Both the position numbers and the translations under genes were made by a program. Below, one piece after another: positions 9,001 through 15,950 of a stretch of DNA of 16,870 nt. Numbering within the stretch: position 1 is the stretch's first letter; the number at the start of each line of letters is the position of its first letter. Below the pieces are notes generated by a model. The model was given only the letters and a program-made list of their open reading frames with translations. It made no database searches and was not told the origin of the DNA. Source of the stretch: Dehalococcoidia bacterium UBA3254 (GTDB taxonomy: Bacteria > Chloroflexota > Dehalococcoidia > Dehalococcoidales > UBA3254); the NCBI GenBank assembly GCA_002362735.1, contig DEUU01000323.1:1-16870 (forward strand), given 5' to 3'.

Positions 9001-9700
9001 CGATTTCCTGATGGTAGATAGATTCAGCTTGCTTCTGAAATTTCTGGTTTTCATATCTTTCTCTGGCGAAAGCCCTGACGATTCTGGCTCCCGTAAGATT
9101 TTCCTGTATAGTGGCGCCTAGAACGCCCAGGCCTTGCTGGACCTTTGCCCAGAGAACTCTAAGCTTCTGATTGATCGATATAGTCCGTAAAAATATAAAA
9201 GGAATTATGCTTAAACTGATTAATGCTAGTTTCCAGTCAATAGTGAGTAACAGTACAATGATGGCAACCATCAAAATGAGAAAATAAAGACCCCGGATAG
9301 CCGCAAAGCTGACAAACATCCGAACAGCCTCAATATCCATTGTTGCCCGCGACATCAATTGTCCCGTTTGTGACTGATCATGAAAGGCAAAACTGAGTCT
9401 CTGGATGTGATTATAAAATTGATTACGGAGGTCGTAAGCTACTTTTTGAGAGAGATACTCCGATAAATAGCTTTGCCAGTAGCTAAAGATACTTCGCAAG
9501 AAACCGGCTCCAGCAATAGACGCAGCGGTTAATATCAGAGAATACAACTGCCCCGAACTCAAAGCCAGATCGATGGCTTGACCAGTCAGACGCGGAATAA
9601 TCAACGTCAGTCCCGAGCCAATCAGAAGACACGCATAAGTGACCAAAGCTCGAGGCCAATATTTCCAGAATAGAGAGGCTGTTCGAAGAAAAATACGCAT
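6098..9700 (-). CDS. Fused two-half ABC exporter (TMD-NBD-TMD-NBD), heterodimeric multidrug type
   Basis: A single 1200-residue chain carries two complete type IV ABC exporter halves; most bacterial homologues are separate half-transporters. Half one has transmembrane helices at about 20-295 and an ATPase with Walker A GASGSGKTT (368-376), signature LSGGQ (472-476), Walker B aspartate D496 followed by D497 instead of the catalytic Glu, and H-loop H528. A hydrophilic linker (about 570-625) leads to half two, with helices at about 640-915, Walker A GPTGTGKST (993-1001), a degenerate signature LSMGQ (1097-1101), Walker B D1121 with catalytic E1122, and H1153. One ATP site (NBD2 Walker with NBD1 signature) is thus canonical and the other degenerate, as in TM287/288 and BmrCD. 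Substrate is unknown; lipid or drug export is plausible. The start is ATG 9698-9700; an in-frame TTG at 9707-9709 is upstream of the predicted transcription start. Confidence 0.93.
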   Translation of the reverse strand: MRIFLRTASLFWKYWPRALVTYACLLIGSGLTLIIPRLTGQAIDLALSSGQLYSLILTAASIAGAGFLRSIFSYWQSYLSEYLSQKVAYDLRNQFYNHIQRLSFAFHDQSQTGQLMSRATMDIEAVRMFVSFAAIRGLYFLILMVAIIVLLLTIDWKLALISLSIIPFIFLRTISINQKLRVLWAKVQQGLGVLGATIQENLTGARIVRAFARERYENQKFQKQAESIYHQEIEINNLLASNSPFMSFALTLAMAAVLWYGGRQVIAGTLTQGELAQFLIYLFLLIMPIRMIGWLSMLFSRAMASGRRIYEIIDQASLIKDKPGAEEFKEIKGDVAFRNVSFGYNSQEPILKEISFEAKPGQVVALVGASGSGKTTVANLIPRFYDVTSGGISIDGVDIRNVTISSLRRHIGIVQQDSFLFSASIRDNISYGKPDATLDEIIRVAKTTHLHEFIVSLPDGYDTLVGERGITLSGGQKQRLAMARTLLLDPRILILDDSTSSVDNQTEFLIQQSLSAVLAGRTTFIIAHRLRSVLRADLILVMQNGRIVEQGTHHELLAKNGLYQQLYGLQFQPEVEELSLPVLIPETQSSITTGGNGHQNPSAEKKYLTDSLTGSDDILYGKPYDSRVVSRLIGYFKSQNPAVILTIAATLLFTFSSVANPYIVGLAEDNYIVTGNQGGLNIIVLILIGMGLLNWISYYTQIRAEALLGQRILLNLRNQLFDHLQRLSVRFFSHNEVGRIMSRVQNDVGELGEFLDSGAFWVIGEAVSMVAIIVVLFTMEFKLALITLAVVPVLIIFIVLWQSRARKAFIRVRQAISSVNSALEENISGVRVTQSLSREDINIRLFDSINKENFKVNVQSARISAAMMPAVELLLSLGIAAIVMFGGIGVLNGSLLIGTLVAFILYIQNFFDPIRSLTMEYAQLQIAMASGTRIFELLDIKPEISESPDSVSMDNLCGEIKFENVSFGYDSEIEVIHNLDLRITPGATVALVGPTGTGKSTIINLIARFYDVTKGRILVDGVDLRKIDLHSYRKKLGLVLQEPFLFSGTIKDNIRYGNLEASNEEIIFASKSVGAHEFITHLEKGYDTELQERGQNLSMGQRQLISFARALIADPAILLLDEATASIDSYSENIIQSGLKQLKKGRTTIIIAHRLSTIVDADLIVVMDQGRIVETGRHGDLLEHHDLYYRLYEMAYAQVY

Positions 9701-9710
9701 CCTATTCAAT

Positions 9711-9738
9711 ATTATATTATTATTAGGAAACCGGGCAA
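9711..9738 (-). promoter_or_regulatory. Promoter of the ABC exporter gene, giving a near-leaderless mRNA
   Basis: On the minus strand, TTGCCC (9733-9738), a 16-base spacer and a perfect TATAAT (9711-9716) lie in the gap after the FAD-subunit gene. Transcription would begin about 9704, only a few bases before the ATG at 9700. There is no separate ribosome binding site, only AGG abutting the ATG, so leaderless or near-leaderless translation is suggested. Confidence 0.55.
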
Positions 9739-9748
9739 ATTGGCAGGA

Positions 9749-10720
9749 TCAAAGTCTCAATGAATTGAGTGCTTCTTTGACTAAGCCCTTGATGAGAGGA
9801 ATTTTATAAGCATTTTTACTCAAAGGATGTGCATCTTTCACTGATAGATTGGCAATATCATCGATCAAGTTATCATCGAGTTTTTGATTTTGCAGGGTAC
9901 TCGCTGCTTCAGAAACAAGCCAGGGGACTGCAGAAACTCCTCCCAGCACCAGACGTGCATCTTTCACCAGATGACCTTTAAAACTGAGTTGCGCCGCGAC
10001 GCTTACCAGAGCGAATGACCAGACTCTTCGGCTCATGGCTTTTAAGTATATCCCGCGGCTTCCTTCATCTAGTAACGGAATTGTTAATCCGGTAATAAAT
10101 TCGTTTGATTTGAGTATATTAAGCTGCCGACTATCGTTTTTGGGTTTTTGGAAGAACTGATCAAGGGGGATGATTCTCTCACCCTGTTTGCTGCGAATGC
10201 GAACTTTAGAATTAAGTGCTACTAAAGCGATTGCCGGGTCTGAGGGTTGAACGGTATAACAGGGTCCTCCTCTAAAGATAGCATGGTGTTCATTTTCACC
10301 CTGTCTTGCGTAGCAGATTTCTCCACCTTTTAGCCAGCAGTGAAATGGGCCACGATAGTACCAGCATCTGGAGCCCTGATTCAAGTTGCCCCCTATTGTT
10401 CCTGAATTACGAATCTGAGGCGATGCAGCTGCCGAAATAGATTGAAGCAGAACGGGATATCTTCTCTCGACCATTTCGAAGCCGGCGATTTCAGCCAGGG
10501 TAGCTAAGGCTCCAATTTCTAAACCACTTGATTCGTCGAAACGGATGTCTTTTAATCCAGGAATCTCTTTCAGGTTTACCAGCCTCTCCGGTCTGAGAAT
10601 ATCAGATTTCATTTGAGTAATTAAATCTGTCCCTCCGGCAATGGGCAAAGAATAATTTCCTTCGAGGTTTTTGATAGCGCTAGCGATGGAAGTAACATTC
10701 ACGTGCTCAAAATTTCTCAT
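9749..10720 (-). CDS. Molybdenum hydroxylase FAD-binding (medium) subunit with 4-Cys insertion
   Basis: This is the FAD subunit of a xanthine dehydrogenase/CO dehydrogenase/4-hydroxybenzoyl-CoA reductase-type enzyme, carrying electrons between Fe-S clusters and an external partner. The 323-residue protein has the two FAD motifs IAGGTDL (27-33) and TIGGNL (108-113), and the C-terminal CO-dehydrogenase flavoprotein domain. Directly after TIGGNL is an insertion with C119, C128, C136 and C154 (spacing x8, x7, x17). The same position in the HcrB subunit of 4-hydroxybenzoyl-CoA reductase holds an extra [4Fe-4S] cluster with spacing x15, x7, x8, so a cluster is likely here too. The ATG overlaps the large-subunit stop as ATGA (10717-10720), implying translational coupling. 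It is the last gene of the S-L-M operon. Confidence 0.9.
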   Translation of the reverse strand: MRNFEHVNVTSIASAIKNLEGNYSLPIAGGTDLITQMKSDILRPERLVNLKEIPGLKDIRFDESSGLEIGALATLAEIAGFEMVERRYPVLLQSISAAASPQIRNSGTIGGNLNQGSRCWYYRGPFHCWLKGGEICYARQGENEHHAIFRGGPCYTVQPSDPAIALVALNSKVRIRSKQGERIIPLDQFFQKPKNDSRQLNILKSNEFITGLTIPLLDEGSRGIYLKAMSRRVWSFALVSVAAQLSFKGHLVKDARLVLGGVSAVPWLVSEAASTLQNQKLDDNLIDDIANLSVKDAHPLSKNAYKIPLIKGLVKEALNSLRL

Positions 10721-13032
10721 GGTAATGAACCCCCGGTGTCGCCAAATTTCTCAACAGCAGTGAGTATTTTGTCACGTGTTATCGGCAAGGATAAGAAGCG
10801 GATACCCGTCGCCCGAGCGATCGCATTGGCAATGGCTGGAGCTGTTGGAATTAATGCTGGCTCTCCCAGTCCTTTAGCTCCAAGTGTGTTGGCAAGATTG
10901 TCCGGCTTATCGATGAAAGCACAACTAATATCATTGAAGTCGAGAGCGGTTGGAAGTAAATATTCCTCCATATTGGCATTGAGGACGATTCCGGTATTCT
11001 GATCGACGATCCTTTCTTCACTTAGTCCATATCCAATGCCCTGTATCAATGCGCCTTCGGCCTGGTTTCCAGCGCCCAGAGGATTCATTACCCTTCCTAC
11101 ATCATGAACAGTAACCATTTTAAGAACATTTACTTCTCCAGTTAAAACGTCTACTTCAACATCAGCGAATTGAGCACCGAAGGTCCGTACCTCGGAATCC
11201 GTCTGATTAGGTTCTCTCGATCCTTTACCCAGAATAGTAAATTCGCCGGTTTCTCCCAGCACATCAATTAACTTTATAGGAGATCTTCTTTTCCCTTTAA
11301 TCAAAATGTTCCCTTCTTTAATTTCCATTTCATTCGGAGAAATACCCAAAAAGTCAGCCGTAATTTCGGTGAGCTGGTTACGCGCATCAATAGCTGCCTG
11401 CCGCACCGCTGGTCCAACAGAGGAAATCGTCATACTGCCCCAGCTTACCGGATCATATGGTCCGCCAGCAGTATCGCCCAGGCGGACGACAATATTATCA
11501 ATATTGCAGCCCAGCTCCTCAGCTGCAATTTGAGCCAGAACTGTCCGCGTGCCGGTTCCAATATCCTGACTGCCGATAATTACTTCAATAGTTGCATCAT
11601 TGTTTATTCTGACCCAGGCATAGGCAGGAGGTCCACCGCCTCCACCCCAGGTTTGGCTTGCCATCCCCAGACCTCTTTTTTTATGGCTATTATTCTTTGA
11701 AACAGGGGGATTAGATGACCATCCAATCAACTCCGATCCCTTTTGATAACACTCTTTCAAATGATTTGCTGAATATCTTCGTCCGCTGGTTTGTTCCTGA
11801 TCGGCGTGGTTCTTTAATCTCATGGCAATTGGGTCAATATTGAGTTTTTTCGCCATTTCATCGATTGTCGACTCGAGAGGGAAATTACCTTCTACATATC
11901 CTGGTCCGCGAAATGAACGGGCTGGACCGGTATGGGTAAAGACCGAACGGATGATGGTGTGTACATTGGGGCAGGCATACATTATCTGGGCTGGGCCTTC
12001 TACAGAAAGAACGCTCCAGCCGTAAGCACCGATAGAAATAGAACCATCCAGGTCGATAGCGGTTATTGTCCCGTCACGCCTGGCACCGACTTTAAGGTGC
12101 TGTAGTGTCGGCGCCCGGTTTCCGGCAGCTAAATTTTCCTCATAACGGTCGTACATTAAATGTACTGGCCTGCCAGTTTGGCGCGCCAGGAGAGCAGCCA
12201 GAATTGACCATTTTCCGGAATACTGTTTACTGCCAAATCCACTGCCCATATATTCGCAAATTACTCTGACTTTATTCTGGGGTAGATTAAATGCTTCCAT
12301 CAGTTCTTCCTGGACTTTGTAGATCGATTGGGTGGATTCCCAGACCGTCAGCACTTCACCTTCCCACCTGGCGACCACACCGTGTGATTCGAGACAATTA
12401 TGTAATACGGATTGAGTTTTAAAGGTTTCTTCAACTATGACATCAGCTTCCTCAAATCCCCGTTTAATGGCTCCCCTCTGATATTCGCGGGCTTTTCCTC
12501 CTACAAGGTTTCCCTGGGGATAGACCTTTGGTGCTCCTGGCCGCAGAGCATCCTCGATTGTTAATACAAAGGGCAAAATCTCGTATTTTACATCTATTAA
12601 TCTAAGGGCATCTTCAGCGATATCGATGTCATCTGCTGCTATGGCTGCTATTTCGTCACCTGCAAACCTCACCGTATCCTCTAAAATTATGGTGTCATTC
12701 CACCATGAAATCCTGGGAACATTCTGATAGGTCAGTATTGACCGGACGCCAGACAGTGACAGTGCACGTTTAATATCCAGTTTTTTTATTCTGGCATGAG
12801 GGTGCGGTGACCGAAGTATTTTTGCATAGAGCATTCCTGGAAGCTGAACGTCATAGGTATATGTAGCTCTCCCTGTGACTCTTTCAGTCCCGTCGATTCG
12901 AGTTTGATCTTTTCCGATTACTTTAAATTTTTTTTCGGACGGCCAGATTGGAGATGGATTACCTTCGATTATGGAATATTCTTCGTGGACCGTGCCTTCC
13001 CATTCGGTTTTGGTTTTTATTAGCTTAGCCAT
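10717..13032 (-). CDS. Molybdenum hydroxylase molybdopterin-binding (large) subunit
   Basis: The catalytic subunit of a xanthine oxidase-family enzyme holds the Mo-molybdopterin cytosine dinucleotide cofactor and hydroxylates or reduces its substrate. The 771-residue length fits CoxL/HcrA/XdhA-type separate large subunits. Visible cofactor-binding motifs are GSGFGSK (263-269), the active-site loop GPARSFRGPG (369-378), and DIGTGTRTVLAQ (490-501). E724 in GLGEPALIP matches the conserved catalytic glutamate. The loop is not the AYRCSFR of form I CO dehydrogenase, so it is not a canonical CO oxidiser; xanthine, purine, aldehyde or aryl-CoA substrates remain open. The start is ATG 13030-13032 with AGGA eight bases upstream. 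It begins two bases after the small-subunit stop and overlaps the FAD subunit by four bases, so the three are surely one operon. Confidence 0.92.
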   Translation of the reverse strand: MAKLIKTKTEWEGTVHEEYSIIEGNPSPIWPSEKKFKVIGKDQTRIDGTERVTGRATYTYDVQLPGMLYAKILRSPHPHARIKKLDIKRALSLSGVRSILTYQNVPRISWWNDTIILEDTVRFAGDEIAAIAADDIDIAEDALRLIDVKYEILPFVLTIEDALRPGAPKVYPQGNLVGGKAREYQRGAIKRGFEEADVIVEETFKTQSVLHNCLESHGVVARWEGEVLTVWESTQSIYKVQEELMEAFNLPQNKVRVICEYMGSGFGSKQYSGKWSILAALLARQTGRPVHLMYDRYEENLAAGNRAPTLQHLKVGARRDGTITAIDLDGSISIGAYGWSVLSVEGPAQIMYACPNVHTIIRSVFTHTGPARSFRGPGYVEGNFPLESTIDEMAKKLNIDPIAMRLKNHADQEQTSGRRYSANHLKECYQKGSELIGWSSNPPVSKNNSHKKRGLGMASQTWGGGGGPPAYAWVRINNDATIEVIIGSQDIGTGTRTVLAQIAAEELGCNIDNIVVRLGDTAGGPYDPVSWGSMTISSVGPAVRQAAIDARNQLTEITADFLGISPNEMEIKEGNILIKGKRRSPIKLIDVLGETGEFTILGKGSREPNQTDSEVRTFGAQFADVEVDVLTGEVNVLKMVTVHDVGRVMNPLGAGNQAEGALIQGIGYGLSEERIVDQNTGIVLNANMEEYLLPTALDFNDISCAFIDKPDNLANTLGAKGLGEPALIPTAPAIANAIARATGIRFLSLPITRDKILTAVEKFGDTGGSLP

Positions 13033-13034
13033 AA

Positions 13035-13595
13035 TTATTTCCTGTTTGATTGAGAGTGTAATGATCGGTATGTCTGGGCAGCTTCTTTTGCCGCCGCAAA
13101 TATCTTAAGGTAGGAACCGCAGCGGCAAATGTTTCCAGAAACGGCTTTTCGAACCTCTTCCTGGTCAGGGTCAGGATTGTGTTCCAATAACGCTTTCACT
13201 GACATAATTTGTCCTGGGGTGCAGAATCCGCACTGAAAGGCGTCATGCTTTACGAAAGCCTCCTGCACCGGATCAAGATGACTTCCATCAGATATTCCTT
13301 CGATAGTCAAAATTGAATGACCTTCACATTCAATAGCCAGCAGAAGGCACGAATAGACTGCCTTACCGTCCATAATTACTGTACAGGCGCCGCATTCTCC
13401 CATGTTGCATACTTTTTTAGTCCCGGTTAGATGAAGATCTACCCGCAAAGCTTCAAGTAAAGTTCGGCGAGGTTCAACAAATATTGAGTAGATTGCGCCG
13501 TTAACCCGGAGTTGCACAGGCACTTTACCCGGGCCCTTGACGGTCTCAAGTGCGGCCGGTTTTTGATTTGAAACTTTGGTTTCCTTTAGCAACAT
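13035..13595 (-). CDS. Molybdenum hydroxylase [2Fe-2S] (small) subunit
   Basis: The electron-transfer subunit of the same enzyme carries two [2Fe-2S] clusters. The N-terminal plant-ferredoxin-type cluster uses C63, C68, C71 and C83 (CNMGECGACTV...YSC). The C-terminal cluster uses C122, C125, C157 and C159 (CGFCTPG...CRCG). The 186-residue protein has about 25 extra residues before the usual start of the ferredoxin fold (VPVQLRVNG) and no twin-arginine signal, so it is cytoplasmic. The start is ATG 13593-13595 with AAGGAG at a good distance. It is the first gene of the S-L-M operon and is divergent from the AOR gene. Confidence 0.93.
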   Translation of the reverse strand: MLLKETKVSNQKPAALETVKGPGKVPVQLRVNGAIYSIFVEPRRTLLEALRVDLHLTGTKKVCNMGECGACTVIMDGKAVYSCLLLAIECEGHSILTIEGISDGSHLDPVQEAFVKHDAFQCGFCTPGQIMSVKALLEHNPDPDQEEVRKAVSGNICRCGSYLKIFAAAKEAAQTYRSLHSQSNRK

Positions 13596-13915
13596 GCTGA
13601 ATTCTCCTTGGGAGGATTATGTGAACCACCCCTATCTGGATATATCATTTTCATTATAAATAGGAAATCCATAAAATTATGTAATCAGATTAAGAAAAGA
13701 TACTTTCCCAGCCGGTCGAAGTTGAAACATATTAAGCCAGTTTCGAAAGGCCTATGCGTATATTGCATTAAATCTCTGTTCTATTGTATTATTTGTATGA
13801 TAAGCACATTGAAGACAAACAGGGGTTTGCGTATCTGCATATGGACTCTTTCACTAATCTTTTGTGCAATCTTAAATATTAAGGGAATAATTTATTCACT
13901 GTAGGAGGCTTTAAA
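13596..13915. other. Divergent control region between the Mo hydroxylase operon and AOR
   Basis: This 320-base AT-rich region separates two divergent redox loci and holds the ribosome binding sites of both. Toward AOR, two weak promoter candidates are TTGCAT/TATTAT (13763-13768 and 13787-13792, 18-base spacer) and TTGTGC/AATAAT (13862-13867 and 13886-13891, 18-base spacer). Two small palindromes, CTTAA-ATA-TTAAG (13871-13883) and GAATAA-T-TTATTC (13885-13897), lie side by side before the AOR ribosome binding site (AGGAGG, 13903-13908). A 98-codon open frame here (13608-13904, +) has no recognisable features and is probably not a gene. Confidence 0.55.
13653..13658 (-). promoter_or_regulatory. 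Candidate -10 box of the Mo hydroxylase operon
   Basis: A perfect TATAAT is read on the minus strand 58 bases upstream of the small-subunit ATG. No good -35 box is seen at 16-18 bases, which would fit activator dependence. Transcription would start near 13646, leaving a leader of about 50 bases. Confidence 0.4.
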
Positions 13916-15841
13916 ATGGTTCAAAATAAACCTGGATCCGGCAACCCACCTGAAGGACATGGACCTGGCCCTGGCGGTCCTCCTCCCGGACCCCCTAAAC
14001 CACAGTTTCCACTCGGTTACAACGGTAAAATTCTGAGAGTAAATCTGACTACTAAAACTATTACAACCGAGGCTCTCAAGGAAGAGATGTGCCGCAAATA
14101 TCTGGGCGGGGCTGGATTTGTGGCTTATTATCTCTGGAATGAACTTAAACCGGGTATCGATCCCCTTGGTCCGGAGAATAAACTAATCTTTGCTCTGGGG
14201 CCATTAACGGGTCATATCTTGCCTGGAGCTTCTCGTAACTGTATCGGAGCCAAGTCACCCTTAGCTAAAGGCATCGCCAAGTCTGAGGTAGGCGGGTTCT
14301 GGATGGCTGAATTCAAGAGGGCGGGCTACGATGCTGTTATCTTTGAAGGGAAAGCAGAAAAGCCGGTCTACCTCTGGGTACATGATGGAGAGGTTGAGAT
14401 CAGGGATGCCGGTTATCTGTGGGGTAAAGAGACTAAAGAGACACAGGACGCTATCCGGGCTGAGCTGGGGGATGAAAAGATACATGTAGCCATGATCGGT
14501 CCTGGAGGAGAGAACCTGGTCCGCTTTGCCTGTATTATGGAAGGCTGTTTTGACGCCGCCGGCAGGGGAGGGCTGGGAGCTGTCATGGGTTCCAAGAACC
14601 TGAAGGCAGTCGCTGCCAGAGGTCATACCCTGCCTCCTGTAGCTGACTCCGATTTGATTAAAGGTGTTCGTCAGCAAATGACCCATCCTTATCCTCAATC
14701 GGAATTTGGAACCGGGGGAGGCATCCAAATGATCGGCGGTGAAGCTTCCGGGGATCTTCCGATAAGGAATTTCAGGGACGGAGTATTCCCAGAGGTAAAG
14801 GATATTAATGCTACTGTCTTAAGGGATACCGTTCGTACCGGCATGGAAGGCTGTTTTGCCTGTATGGTACGCTGCAAGAAAATAGTAAAGATAGAAGAGC
14901 CCTATAAAGTTGATCCGGCTTATGGTGGTCCTGAGTACGAGACCCTGGCTTCCATCGGCTCTAACTGCGGAGTAAAGGATATAAAAGCTATTTGCCGGGG
15001 CAATCAACTTCTTAATGCATATTCCCTGGATTCGATCTCTGCTGGAAGCGCTATTTCTTTTGCCATAGAGTGTTATGAGAGAGGTCTTTTGACAAAAAAG
15101 GATACAGGTGGTCTGGAATTGAAATGGGGAGATGCCGACCTCATGCTTAAACTTATCGATATGATTGCCAGGCGTGAAGGTTTTGGTGATTTTCTGGCGG
15201 AGGGAACTGCCAGAATGTCCGAGAAGATTGGGAAAGGCAGTAAAGCCTTTGCTTTACACGTTAAGGGATTGGAACCCGGGATGCATGATCCCAGGGTCGG
15301 CTCTGCTTTAGCCTTGACCTATATGACTGCCGCCAACGGGGCGGACCATTGTCACGCTGAACCAGATGGTCTGCTGGCAGTTCCTCCGATTTTTGCGATG
15401 TATCATCCTTTCGGTTTAAATGAACCGGTGAAACAAAACGATTTAGGTACTTATAAAGTGGCCGTTTATAAGGCTTCTGAAATAAGAGCCGTCCTTAACG
15501 ATTGTTTAGTGGCCTGCCATTTCCCGTCAATAAATTTCCAGCAAATGGTAGACCTTCTCAAAGGGTTAACCGGTTGGGATACTGGCACGGTAGAGTTGGT
15601 GCGAATTGGAGAAAGAGTTTTAACTTTAATGAGAATGTTCAATTTGCGGGAAGGGCTTACCGCTGAGGATGATGTATTACCTGAGCGGCTCCTTGGGCCG
15701 ACCACCAACGGGGCATTAGCCAAATTTCAGGCAGACCGAGCTGGGTATGACCGGATGAGGAAATATTTTTACACTTTAATGAACTGGGATTCGAATGGGG
15801 TACCTCTCCCGGAAAAGGTAGAAGATCTCGGATTAAAGTAA
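13916..15841 (+). CDS. Aldehyde ferredoxin oxidoreductase family protein (tungsten bis-pterin enzyme)
   Basis: AOR-family enzymes interconvert aldehydes and carboxylic acids with ferredoxin, using a tungsten bis-pterin and one [4Fe-4S] cluster in the cytoplasm. The core starts at YNGKILRVNLTTK (35-47). Pterin-binding segments include AAGRGGLGAVMGSKNLKA (214-231) and GADH (475-478). The cluster ligands are C313, C316 and C320 (GCFACMVRC) plus a distal Cys, most likely C534 (LVACHF). At 641 residues it is slightly longer than the usual 600-620 because of a 34-residue Pro/Gly-rich N-terminal tail containing PPPGPP. The start is well fixed by AGGAGG at 13903-13908, seven bases upstream, and no later ATG precedes the core. 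Substrate is unknown, and no ferredoxin or MoaD-like gene is adjacent. A strong terminator follows. Confidence 0.93.
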   Translation: MVQNKPGSGNPPEGHGPGPGGPPPGPPKPQFPLGYNGKILRVNLTTKTITTEALKEEMCRKYLGGAGFVAYYLWNELKPGIDPLGPENKLIFALGPLTGHILPGASRNCIGAKSPLAKGIAKSEVGGFWMAEFKRAGYDAVIFEGKAEKPVYLWVHDGEVEIRDAGYLWGKETKETQDAIRAELGDEKIHVAMIGPGGENLVRFACIMEGCFDAAGRGGLGAVMGSKNLKAVAARGHTLPPVADSDLIKGVRQQMTHPYPQSEFGTGGGIQMIGGEASGDLPIRNFRDGVFPEVKDINATVLRDTVRTGMEGCFACMVRCKKIVKIEEPYKVDPAYGGPEYETLASIGSNCGVKDIKAICRGNQLLNAYSLDSISAGSAISFAIECYERGLLTKKDTGGLELKWGDADLMLKLIDMIARREGFGDFLAEGTARMSEKIGKGSKAFALHVKGLEPGMHDPRVGSALALTYMTAANGADHCHAEPDGLLAVPPIFAMYHPFGLNEPVKQNDLGTYKVAVYKASEIRAVLNDCLVACHFPSINFQQMVDLLKGLTGWDTGTVELVRIGERVLTLMRMFNLREGLTAEDDVLPERLLGPTTNGALAKFQADRAGYDRMRKYFYTLMNWDSNGVPLPEKVEDLGLK

Positions 15842-15860
15842 GCAAAAATTAATTAAATTA

Positions 15861-15900
15861 TAAAAAGAAGGCGGGCGATTATTCGCCCGCCTTCTTTTTA
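15861..15900. terminator. Strong bidirectional intrinsic terminator
   Basis: A perfect 18-bp stem (15861-15878 with 15883-15900) closes over the loop TTAT, with a GC-rich core GGCGGGCGA/TCGCCCGCC flanked by A5 on one side and T5 on the other. It therefore works as an intrinsic terminator on both strands. It stops AOR from the left and the methylmalonyl-CoA epimerase gene from the right. Confidence 0.92.
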
Positions 15901-15950
15901 ATATCCAATTATTAACACTCTAACCAGGTTATTGTATGACCAGTTAAATT

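Noticed and set aside
9701..9709. TTG start for the ABC exporter three codons upstream
   Set aside because: It lies next to the -10 box and upstream of the predicted transcription start, so it would not be on the mRNA.
10703..11002. Long open frames opposite the Mo hydroxylase and ABC exporter genes
   Set aside because: They lie wholly or almost wholly antisense to well-supported genes with clear family motifs, and none shows a family motif of its own.
10717..13032. Form I CO dehydrogenase (CoxL) as the identity of the large subunit
   Set aside because: The AYRCSFR active-site loop is absent; the corresponding stretch reads GPARSFRGPG, so CO oxidation is not supported.
13608..13904. 98-codon open frame in the divergent control region
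   Set aside because: It has no ribosome binding site of note, no recognisable motif, overlaps promoter elements, and its composition is that of translated AT-rich intergenic DNA.
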